7,239 bases of DNA, taken from contig CAKQVW010000137.1 of NCBI GenBank assembly GCA_934277865.1, forward strand, positions 1 through 7,239, in the 5' to 3' direction. This document shows, piece after piece, positions 1 through 5,575 of the stretch. The notes under the pieces are model-generated. The model made no database searches and was not told the origin of the DNA. It worked only from the letters and a program-made list of their open reading frames with translations. How positions within the stretch are numbered: the first letter of the stretch is position 1; the number at the start of each line of letters is the position of its first letter. Source of the stretch: an uncultured Pseudobdellovibrionaceae bacterium (GTDB taxonomy: Bacteria; Bdellovibrionota; Bdellovibrionia; Bdellovibrionales; JAMPXM01). A program made the translations under genes and the position numbers.

Positions 1-2
1 TC

Positions 3-164
3 GTTGGATGTGCATGGATTGACAGTGAGGACAGGCTTGAGTCATCGCGCTTGAGCAACGATGCAAGCCGCAAACAAAGCGCCATATTTGGAAATGTCGA
101 GATTGGGAGCTTTAGCCAAGCTCGCAACGTCCGGGAATCACATCAAAAGATCGAGAGCCGCTAG
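3..164 (+). CDS. C-terminal fragment of an unidentified protein (5' end outside window)
   Basis: Reading from base 3 the frame is open for 53 codons and stops at TAG 162-164. The residues include the stretch IFGNVEIGSFSQARNVRESH. I do not recognise the family. Codon choice is plausible for this genome (AGC, CGC, GAG, GTC), and the stop is followed by a GC-rich stem (164-170 with 184-190) and then a strong terminator at 225-254. That is what the end of a rightward gene convergent with fusA would look like. The fragment is short, so an open frame of this length could also arise by chance. No signal, membrane segment or motif is visible in the part present. Confidence 0.4.
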   Translation, partial: VGCAWIDSEDRLESSRLSNDASRKQSAIFGNVEIGSFSQARNVRESHQKIESR

Positions 165-224
165 CCCCTCAGCAACCACTGAAGAGGGGCAGTTTCCAAT
201 ATCTAAAGCCGCGCCAAAAAAAAC

Positions 225-254
225 AAAACCCCAAGGCAAAAACCTTGGGGTTTT
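225..254. terminator. Strong intrinsic terminator, usable in both directions
   Basis: A perfect 12-bp inverted repeat (225-236 with 243-254, AAAACCCCAAGG and its complement) encloses a 6-nt loop. Read leftward, the GC stem is followed by a long U-run (complement of the A-rich tract 216-228), so it is a very good end for the fusA transcript. Read rightward it is followed by TTTT then ATAGTTT, good enough to end the partial gene at the left edge. Confidence 0.85.
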
Positions 255-300
255 ATAGTTTAAGCGCCCACCCTACGAAGCTCGGGGACGCATCACGCGA

Positions 301-328
301 CCTCGCTTCATGAAGCGAGGGCATTTTT
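301..328 (+). terminator. Palindrome followed by a T-run, possible second plus-strand terminator
   Basis: Bases 301-320 form a perfect 20-bp palindrome (CCTCGCTTCATGAAGCGAGG), giving an 8-bp stem with a CATG loop in RNA. On the plus strand it is followed by GCA and five T (324-328). It could be a back-up terminator for rightward transcription that passes 254. On the minus strand there is no U-run after it, so there it would only be another stem of the fusA 3' region. Confidence 0.4.
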
Positions 329-339
329 CCGCGGGACCT

Positions 340-397
340 CGAAAGCGGGAACCTCGGTACTCCGAGGTTCGAGCCTGGATGGCTCGAACCGCTTTCG
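340..397 (-). repeat. Nested inverted repeats forming a three-way junction
   Basis: An outer 9-bp stem (340-348 CGAAAGCGG with 389-397 CCGCTTTCG) encloses two side-by-side hairpins: 349-357/362-370 (9 bp, TACT loop) and 371-375/381-385 (5 bp, TGGAT loop). Only three bases (386-388) remain unpaired at the junction. An alternative 10-bp hairpin, 366-375/381-390 (GGTTCGAGCC with GGCTCGAACC), shares bases with both the 349-370 hairpin and the outer stem, so the two folds exclude each other. All stems are perfect on either strand. The strand given assumes it is transcribed with fusA. Confidence 0.6.
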
Positions 398-471
398 CGA
401 ACACACGACGTGTGTGTCTCGCGGGAATATGCCCGAGCGGCCAATCTCGCCGCGCTACTGCACGGCGAGCA

Positions 472-492
472 GCATAGGCCGGAGGCCTATGC
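472..492 (-). repeat. Perfect 9-bp hairpin just after the fusA stop codon
   Basis: GCATAGGCC (472-480) and GGCCTATGC (484-492) are separated by three bases and begin 7 nt after the fusA stop. No U-run follows on the minus strand, so it is not a classical terminator. It could block 3' exonucleases or pause RNA polymerase. Confidence 0.55.
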
Positions 493-499
493 GACACCC

Positions 500-2620
500 T
501 TAGCCTTTTGCTTCCGCCGCGCGCTTCTCGAGATACTTCTTGTGAAGTTCGTCTTGGATATTGCGAGGTACGGGTGCGTACTTCGAGAATTCCATTGTGA
601 ACTCACCTTTACCTTGAGTCGCCGAACGCAGATCCGTCGAGTAGCCGAACATCTCTGTCAGCGGAACTTCAGCTGCGATCGTGACCGAACCCTCCATTGT
701 CTGAGTACCTTGGATCATACCGCGACGTTGGTTGATGCCGCCCATGACCGCACCTTGATACTCTTCGGGAGCAACAGCTTCGAGCTTCATGATCGGCTCG
801 AGAGCGACTGGACCAGCCTGCATGTAGACTTCGCGAAGTGCCGCCATCGAAGCGATTTTGAACGCCAAGTACGACGAGTCGACGTCATGGTAAGCACCGT
901 CTTTGAGTGTCACTTTCATGCCGACGATCGGGAACCCGATAAGAGGCCCTTTGACCATTTGTTCTTGGAAACCTTCGTCAACGGCAGGGATGAATTCCTT
1001 CGGAATACGTCCACCGACGACTTTGTCTTCGAACTCGTACGCTTTTGGATCTTTGCCCTCTTCAACTTGCAGAGGCTCGATTGTACCAACGACTTTCGCG
1101 TACTGACCCGAACCACCCGTTTGTTTTTTGTGGGTGTAGTCGAACTCTGTCATGCGAGAGATCGTTTCGCGGTAAGCAACTTGCGGTTTACCTGCGATGA
1201 CTTCGCAGTTGAACTCGCGCTTCATGCGCTCGATGTAGATTTCCAAGTGAAGTTCGCCCATCCCCGCGATGATAGTCTCGTTTGACTCTTCGTCGCGCGA
1301 CACACGGAACGTCGGGTCTTCTTTGCGGAACTTCTGAAGAGCTTTCGAGAAGTTGCTTGCCGCATCTTTCGACTTCGGCGCAACCGCAAGCGAGATCACC
1401 GCTTCAGGGATGAACATCGAAGACATCGCAACGTTTGTTGTTCCATCTGTGAATGTGTCACCCGACGCGCAATCCACACCAAACAGAGCGACGATGTCGC
1501 CAGCCGACGCTTCTTCGATATCAACCATTTCGCTAGAGTGCATGCGCACCATACGAGGGATTTTCACCTTCTTCTGGTTGGTCGTGTTGATGATGAAGTC
1601 GCCTTTTTTCATCGTACCTTGGTAGATCCGCATGTACGTGAGCTGACCGTAACGGCCGTCGTCGAGTTTGAACGCGTACGCAACCAGCGGCTTGCTTGGG
1701 TCGGTTTCCATAACGACTTTTTCTTCGCCCTTGTCGAGATCGAGACCGATGTTCTCGCGTTCGCTTGGTGACGGTAGGTAGTCGGAAACGCCGTCAAGAA
1801 GCTTCTGAACGCCACGGTTTTTGAACGCCGAACCGCAGAAGACAGCAACGAACTTCAAGGCGAGAGTTGCTTTGCGGATCGCGGCTTTGATTTCTTCTTG
1901 CGTGGGCTCTTCTTCCATCAAGAACTTTTCTGCGATGCCTTCGTCAACATCAGCAAGACGCGCAATCAGTTCGTTGCGGTACTCTTTCGCTTGATCGAGA
2001 AGATCAGCCGGGATTTCTTTTTCAACGACGTTTTCGCCGCTTTCGCCTTCGTTGTAGTAGGCTTTCATGCCCACGAGGTCGACGACACCTGCGAGTTTGT
2101 CTTCAAGGCCGATTGGGATTTGCACCATGACGGCGTTCAGACGGAGCTTCTCACGAAGACCTTCCATAACGCGGAATGGGTTTGCGCCCGAACGGTCAAG
2201 TTTGTTCACGAACGCCAGGCGTGGAACGTTGTAGCGTTTCATTTGGCGGTCGACGGTGATCGACTGAGATTGAACACCCGCAACACCGCAGAGAACGAGG
2301 ATGGCGCCGTCGAGAACTCGGAGTGAGCGTTCAACTTCGACTGTGAAGTCGACGTGCCCGGGGGTGTCGATCAGGTTGAACGAGATGTCTTTCCAGTTTC
2401 CGAACGTTGCCGCCGACTGGATCGTGATGCCCTTCTCGCGTTCGAGATCCATCGAGTCCATTGTCGCACCGACACCGTCTTTACCGCGAACTTCGTGAAT
2501 CGCGTGAATACGACCAGTGTAGAACAAGATACGCTCTGACAAAGTCGTTTTACCTGAATCGATGTGTGCCGAAATACCGAAGTTCCGGACCTTTTCTAGA
2601 ACCCACTTGTTCTGTGCCAT
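500..2620 (-). CDS. fusA: Elongation factor G (spdEFG1 / mitochondrial EFG1-like subtype)
   Basis: This is the cytoplasmic GTPase that moves tRNA and mRNA through the ribosome after peptide-bond formation. The product has 706 residues, the normal length. G-domain motifs: AHIDSGKT (18-25), KGIT in switch I (63-66), DTPGH with the catalytic histidine (85-89), NKLD (139-142) and GSAF (263-266). Domain II is about 310-400, III about 411-485, IV about 486-608 and V from about 609. The signatures HIDSGKTTLSERILFYTGRI, HEVRGKDGVGATMDSMDLER and THKKQTGGSGQYAKV resemble mitochondrial EFG1 and its bacterial spd relatives rather than the str-operon type. The frame stays open 170 codons further upstream, but ATG 2618-2620 gives the family N-terminus (MAQNKW) and has GGAG at 2624-2627 and AAGAGGA at 2631-2637. 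A second EF-G elsewhere in the genome is likely (inference). The gene is divergent from recQ, stands apart from ribosomal genes, and ends in the structured region at 216-499. Confidence 0.95.
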   Translation of the reverse strand: MAQNKWVLEKVRNFGISAHIDSGKTTLSERILFYTGRIHAIHEVRGKDGVGATMDSMDLEREKGITIQSAATFGNWKDISFNLIDTPGHVDFTVEVERSLRVLDGAILVLCGVAGVQSQSITVDRQMKRYNVPRLAFVNKLDRSGANPFRVMEGLREKLRLNAVMVQIPIGLEDKLAGVVDLVGMKAYYNEGESGENVVEKEIPADLLDQAKEYRNELIARLADVDEGIAEKFLMEEEPTQEEIKAAIRKATLALKFVAVFCGSAFKNRGVQKLLDGVSDYLPSPSERENIGLDLDKGEEKVVMETDPSKPLVAYAFKLDDGRYGQLTYMRIYQGTMKKGDFIINTTNQKKVKIPRMVRMHSSEMVDIEEASAGDIVALFGVDCASGDTFTDGTTNVAMSSMFIPEAVISLAVAPKSKDAASNFSKALQKFRKEDPTFRVSRDEESNETIIAGMGELHLEIYIERMKREFNCEVIAGKPQVAYRETISRMTEFDYTHKKQTGGSGQYAKVVGTIEPLQVEEGKDPKAYEFEDKVVGGRIPKEFIPAVDEGFQEQMVKGPLIGFPIVGMKVTLKDGAYHDVDSSYLAFKIASMAALREVYMQAGPVALEPIMKLEAVAPEEYQGAVMGGINQRRGMIQGTQTMEGSVTIAAEVPLTEMFGYSTDLRSATQGKGEFTMEFSKYAPVPRNIQDELHKKYLEKRAAEAKG

Positions 2621-2725
2621 GTGCTCCATTTCCTCTTGATCATGTAGGATGAGCTGTTGGGTGTAGCATGGAGATATTGACGCGTCTAGGGGTGTCGTTT
2701 CGGGTGTTGTTTCGACCGTGGACCT

Positions 2726-2734
2726 CTTATAGTG
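2726..2734. promoter_or_regulatory. Symmetric -10-like element in the fusA/recQ divergent region
   Basis: The 195-bp gap between the fusA and recQ starts contains CTTATAGTG. Rightward it offers TATAGT (2728-2733), and leftward TATAAG (2731 to 2726), each one base from the sigma-70 -10 consensus and overlapping on opposite strands. No good -35 hexamer sits at 17 bp on either side: rightward TTGTTT (2707-2712) is at 15 bp, and leftward TTTGCA (2750 to 2745) is at only 13 bp. If used, it would give recQ a leader of about 75 nt and fusA one of about 100 nt. The promoter call is a guess from sequence only. Confidence 0.25.
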
Positions 2735-2799
2735 AGGCTGTGGTTGCAAAGGCTTGGCAGAAGCATTTGCCGCCCGGAAAATGGGCATTTTGAAAGGCT

Positions 2800-2807
2800 G
2801 GAGGAGG
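2800..2807 (+). promoter_or_regulatory. Ribosome binding site that fixes the recQ start
   Basis: GGAGGAGG lies 8 nt upstream of GTG 2816-2818. This is a near-ideal Shine-Dalgarno, and it decides in favour of this GTG over the upstream in-frame GTG at 2732, which has no such sequence and sits inside the putative -10 element. Confidence 0.8.
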
Positions 2808-2815
2808 CTGAAACC

Positions 2816-4378
2816 GTGACGAATCGTGTTTTGGGGAGCGGGCCTGTATCCCCCCTTGCTCGGCTGCAGGCCGCGGCTGGCACTCTCCGGAGTGTCTTTG
2901 GATTCGAGGCTTTTCGAGGAGAGCAGGAGCGGGTGCTTGAAACCCTTTTTCACGGTCGAGATGTCCTCACTGTCATGCCGACGGGTATGGGGAAGAGCCT
3001 CTGCTACCAAGTTCCGGCCGCGATGAGCGAGATCCCAGGCTTTGTCCTGGTTGTCTCCCCCCTGATCGCGTTGATGAAAGACCAAGTCGATTCTGCGCGT
3101 CAAAAAGGACTTCGGGCGGCGGCGGTGCACTCGGCGATGCCGCGTGAAGAGCGTGAGCGCACGCTTCGCTGGTTATCGAAAGGGATGGCGCCGTCAGGCG
3201 CGGCACGCGAGTGTGGGCCGATTCAGCTTTTGTACGCGACCCCGGAGCGTTTTCGGCAGGAGACGTTTTGGAGTGCGATACAAAGTGCTCAGCAAAATGG
3301 GCTTCCACTGAAGCTGCTGACGGTCGATGAGGCGCACTGTATTTCGACCTGGGGGCATGATTTTCGCCTGGATTATTCGCGGCTTGGGGATCATCGTGCG
3401 CGCCTGGGAAATCCACAGACGCTGGCCTTGACGGCGACGGCGACCAAAACCACGCAGTCCGATATTCTTCGCGAACTTCGCATTGAAAATGCAGACACCA
3501 TCGTCTCGAGCGTTTGGCGTTCAAATCTGGCGATCGAAGTGCTGGAAACCGCGGGGCTTGATGAAAAGATTCAAGCGTTTGTCATGAACCGTCATCTTCG
3601 CCCTGGACCCGCCATCATTTATTTCTCATTGATTCAGACGTTGAAAAAGTTCAGCGACGAAATAGCCCGATTGGGTTTTGTGCATTCGGTGTATCACGGC
3701 CAACTAGCCGATCGAAATCGCAAGCGCGAGCAAGAAGAGTTTTTACTGGGCCACACCGACTTGATGTTGGCCACTCCGGCGTTTGGACTTGGCATCGACA
3801 AACCCGACGTTCGACTTCTCATGCATGCCGAGTTGCCAGGTTCGATGGAGGCCTACTATCAAGAGATCGGCCGTGCCGGACGTGATGGCCAGGAGTCGAG
3901 CTGCGTGGTCTTGTATGATCGCGACGACGTCTCGATTCAATCGGACTTTGTGAAATGGTCAACGCCAGACCCTGGATTTATCCAGAGTGTACTGAATCTC
4001 ATTTCGCGAAACGAGATGCGCGCCAGACAAGAAGGCTTTGATTACTTGCGCAGTCAGATGAACTTCTACAACCGGCGCGACTTCCGGGTCGAAACCAGTG
4101 TCTCTCTGCTGGAACGCTGGGGAGCCCTGGAGGGGCGAGAGCCTCGAGAGTGGAAGGTTGTCGGCGAAATTCCGGAAGAATATCTTGATCAGGATCGCTA
4201 CAAGCGAAGTTTGAAACATCGGGAAGAAAAACTATTTCGTCTGGTGCAGTTTTTTGAATCGCCGCTTGAGGCGGGCGGAAGTTGCAGATTGGCGATGGTG
4301 GCGGCGAGTTTTGGTGAAGATGTCTCTCAGCGTCGCTGTGGTGTATGCGACATCTGCCGACTGAAGGGGGAGGCGTGA
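2816..4378 (+). CDS. recQ: RecQ-family ATP-dependent DNA helicase, atypical C-terminal order
   Basis: This is a superfamily-2 3'-5' DNA helicase of the recombination and repair type. From the GTG start it has 520 residues. Visible motifs: motif 0 (FRGEQ), motif I TGMGKS (56-61), Ia SPLIALMKDQ (81-90), II DEAH (171-174) followed by the RecQ aromatic-rich loop CISTWGHDFR, III LTATAT (205-210), V FGLGIDKPDV (323-332) and VI QEIGRAGRDG (349-358). A zinc site of four cysteines, C490, C508, C511 and C514 (C-X17-C-X2-C-X2-C), ends only six residues before the stop. About 130 residues lie between motif VI and the zinc cysteines, against about 45 in E. coli RecQ. Part of this insert (about 390-455, including VETSVSLLERWGAL) reads like a winged helix. 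There is no RQC winged helix after the zinc site and no HRDC domain. It is the first gene of a plus-strand operon, and its stop overlaps the aat start. The RecQ family call is secure; orthology to E. coli RecQ is less so. Confidence 0.9.
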   Translation: MTNRVLGSGPVSPLARLQAAAGTLRSVFGFEAFRGEQERVLETLFHGRDVLTVMPTGMGKSLCYQVPAAMSEIPGFVLVVSPLIALMKDQVDSARQKGLRAAAVHSAMPREERERTLRWLSKGMAPSGAARECGPIQLLYATPERFRQETFWSAIQSAQQNGLPLKLLTVDEAHCISTWGHDFRLDYSRLGDHRARLGNPQTLALTATATKTTQSDILRELRIENADTIVSSVWRSNLAIEVLETAGLDEKIQAFVMNRHLRPGPAIIYFSLIQTLKKFSDEIARLGFVHSVYHGQLADRNRKREQEEFLLGHTDLMLATPAFGLGIDKPDVRLLMHAELPGSMEAYYQEIGRAGRDGQESSCVVLYDRDDVSIQSDFVKWSTPDPGFIQSVLNLISRNEMRARQEGFDYLRSQMNFYNRRDFRVETSVSLLERWGALEGREPREWKVVGEIPEEYLDQDRYKRSLKHREEKLFRLVQFFESPLEAGGSCRLAMVAASFGEDVSQRRCGVCDICRLKGEA

Positions 4379-5118
4379 CCCAAGGGCGGCGAAGATTTCC
4401 AGATCCGCGATCGACCACGGCCGATGGGCTGCTGGCAGTCGGCGGTAGCTTGGATGTCGAAACGCTTTGCGAAGCCTATGAGACCGGAATTTTCCCTTGG
4501 CCACAAGAGGGGCTTCCGCTGTTGTGGTTTTCGCCGGTTGAGCGCGGGATCATTGATTTAGAGAAAGAAACGCACTGGCCTTCACGGTTTTCGCGTGACG
4601 TGCGTAAGTGGCTGCGTGAGGGGCGATTGGAGATCGCGACCAACACCTGTTTCGAAGAAGTGATTCGCTCTTGCAAAGAGGCCAGTCGAAAAGGTCAAGA
4701 TGGCACCTGGATCTTAGAGGAAATGGAAGACGCCTACATCGAGATGCATCGGCGTGGATTTGCGCACTCGGTGGAAGTCTTTTTTGACGGCGATTTGGCG
4801 GGCGGCCTTTATGGTGTGTTCATCAAGGGAGTCTTCAGTGGCGAGAGTATGTTCCATAGAAAATCGGACGCCGGCAAGGTGGCATTGGCCTTTCTCATCG
4901 AAGAGCTGAGAAGTGCGGGCTTTGGATTTGTAGATGTGCAAATGGTGACGCCGGTGGTTGCTAGTTTTGGCGGAGTTTTGATTTCGCGCGAAGATTACTT
5001 GATGAGACTTGAACTTGCGCAAAAGCGATGGGAACTTGGGGTATGTCGTTACGAGTGGGCGAGGGGACCCGTGTCACTCTCGCGTATCGCCTCCAAACTG
5101 AACGTGGAGATGTCCTAG
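4375..5118 (+). CDS. aat: Leucyl/phenylalanyl-tRNA--protein transferase
   Basis: Aat transfers Leu or Phe from charged tRNA to proteins with N-terminal Arg or Lys, creating a degron for ClpS-ClpAP in the cytoplasm. The 247-residue product shows FPDP near the N-terminus, DGLLAVGGSL, GIFPW, LLWFSPVERG, the central SVEVFFDGDLAGGLYGV, FSGESMFHRKSDAGKVAL and DVQ (Asp187 and Gln189, matching the catalytic pair of E. coli Aat). The next motif, usually [NT]-[PED]-H-x-x-S-[LF]-G, reads TPVVASFG, so the histidine is replaced by valine at about 194. GTG 4375 was chosen because it overlaps the recQ stop (GTGA), has AAGGGG about 5 nt upstream, and gives a normal N-terminus. ATG 4345, ten codons upstream, has no ribosome binding site. 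The last 25 codons overlap the slyD-like gene in another frame, and the tail they encode is not a conserved part of the family. Confidence 0.93.
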   Translation: MTQGRRRFPDPRSTTADGLLAVGGSLDVETLCEAYETGIFPWPQEGLPLLWFSPVERGIIDLEKETHWPSRFSRDVRKWLREGRLEIATNTCFEEVIRSCKEASRKGQDGTWILEEMEDAYIEMHRRGFAHSVEVFFDGDLAGGLYGVFIKGVFSGESMFHRKSDAGKVALAFLIEELRSAGFGFVDVQMVTPVVASFGGVLISREDYLMRLELAQKRWELGVCRYEWARGPVSLSRIASKLNVEMS

Positions 5119-5546
5119 AGGATCGGACTCCGGAAGTTCCCTTTGTCTTTGAATATGGGACAGGGGCGACTTTGCCAGCTATTGAAATCGTGATTCGCGG
5201 AAAGACTGAAGGCTTTGAAGCTTCCCTCGGCATCGCCGCCAAAGAGGCGTACGGGGAATTCGACGATCAGCTGGTTGCGACGGTTCCGCTAGCTACGTTT
5301 CCCGATCCTGAGGCCGTTCAAGTTGGCATGAAGTTCACGACTCGAGGACCAAGCGGTGAAGAGATCGCCGTGCGGGTGGTGGAAATTCTGGACGACGAGG
5401 CGACGGTGGATGGCAATCATCCGCTGGCAGGCGTGGATATCGAAATTGATCTCAAAGTTTTGAAAGTCGAGCCAGTTTCTAAGGCGCCAGACGACGGTGA
5501 TGTCGAGAGCGAAGACGACGTGCCAACGAGACGAGTCCTGCACTGA
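5043..5546 (+). CDS. slyD: SlyD-type FKBP peptidyl-prolyl cis-trans isomerase
   Basis: This cytoplasmic prolyl isomerase and chaperone has an FKBP fold with an insert-in-flap chaperone domain. The product has 167 residues. It begins with the typical strand VTLAYRLQTERGDVLEDRT, followed by the FKBP pocket region FEYGTGATLPAIE, in which the usual glycine before the final Leu/Ile-Glu is alanine. The insert domain is marked by AYGEFDD (69-75) and closed by the signature DGNHPLAG (123-130). The C-terminus is short and acidic with no run of histidine or cysteine, so the nickel-binding tail of E. coli SlyD is missing. There is no signal peptide. ATG 5043 fits the family N-terminus (GGGG directly upstream, GGGA 9 nt upstream); ATG 5028 is five codons longer and less well supported. 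The gene overlaps the end of aat by 76 nt, so its translation is probably coupled to aat. Confidence 0.88.
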   Translation: MSLRVGEGTRVTLAYRLQTERGDVLEDRTPEVPFVFEYGTGATLPAIEIVIRGKTEGFEASLGIAAKEAYGEFDDQLVATVPLATFPDPEAVQVGMKFTTRGPSGEEIAVRVVEILDDEATVDGNHPLAGVDIEIDLKVLKVEPVSKAPDDGDVESEDDVPTRRVLH

Positions 5547-5575
5547 TAGGACGCCGCGCCTCTTTAGAGTGGCGG

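Larger units (their letters stand above)
216..499 (-). other. Highly structured 3' untranslated region of fusA (possible structured RNA)
   Basis: No gene lies between the fusA stop (500-502) and the terminator. Read leftward, the stretch holds a succession of perfect or near-perfect stems: 484-492/472-480 (9 bp, 3-nt loop); 463-469/446-452 (7 bp, 10-nt loop); 412-417 plus 419-423 with 401-406 plus 396-400 (11 bp, one bulged base, 5-nt loop); the three-way junction 340-397; the palindrome 301-320; and the terminator 225-254. Roughly half of its bases can pair in perfect stems. I recognise no known RNA family: it does not look like a tRNA, tmRNA, SRP RNA, 6S or RNase P. It may be a long structured 3' UTR, a 3'-UTR-derived small RNA, or a relic cluster of palindromic repeats. 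Confidence 0.45.

Noticed and set aside
61..258. A 65-codon open frame on the plus strand
   Set aside because: It runs through the terminator stem at 225-254, has no ribosome binding site and has low-complexity composition at its end.
362..390. tRNA-like T-arm sequence GGTTCGAGCC
   Set aside because: No acceptor, D or anticodon stems can be drawn around it on either strand; the motif is explained by the 366-375/381-390 inverted repeat.
253..497. Minus-strand open frames of 63 and 74 codons in the region after fusA
   Set aside because: The region is dominated by perfect inverted repeats, and the encoded peptides are Arg/Ser/Ala-rich with no ribosome binding site seen.
410..1285. A 291-codon open frame on the plus strand opposite fusA
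   Set aside because: It lies entirely antisense to conserved EF-G domains IV, V and III. Its protein has low-complexity Phe/Arg/Asp-rich composition and no recognisable domain, as expected of a shadow frame.
2732..2815. In-frame N-terminal extension of recQ from GTG 2732
   Set aside because: There is no Shine-Dalgarno before it and it begins inside the putative -10 element, while GTG 2816 has GGAGGAGG at ideal spacing.
2621..3130. In-frame 170-codon N-terminal extension of fusA
   Set aside because: EF-G proteins begin close to the G1 motif; ATG 2618-2620 has ribosome binding sequence and gives the normal length. The extension is antisense to conserved RecQ motifs.
2973..3524. A 183-codon minus-strand open frame opposite recQ
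   Set aside because: It is antisense to the helicase motifs and rich in Ser, Pro, Arg and Ala without any recognisable domain.
5552..5574. Imperfect stem between the slyD and pilZ stops (CGCC with GGCG, CTCT with AGAG)
   Set aside because: The stem is interrupted and there is no T-run on either side, so it cannot be supported as a terminator.
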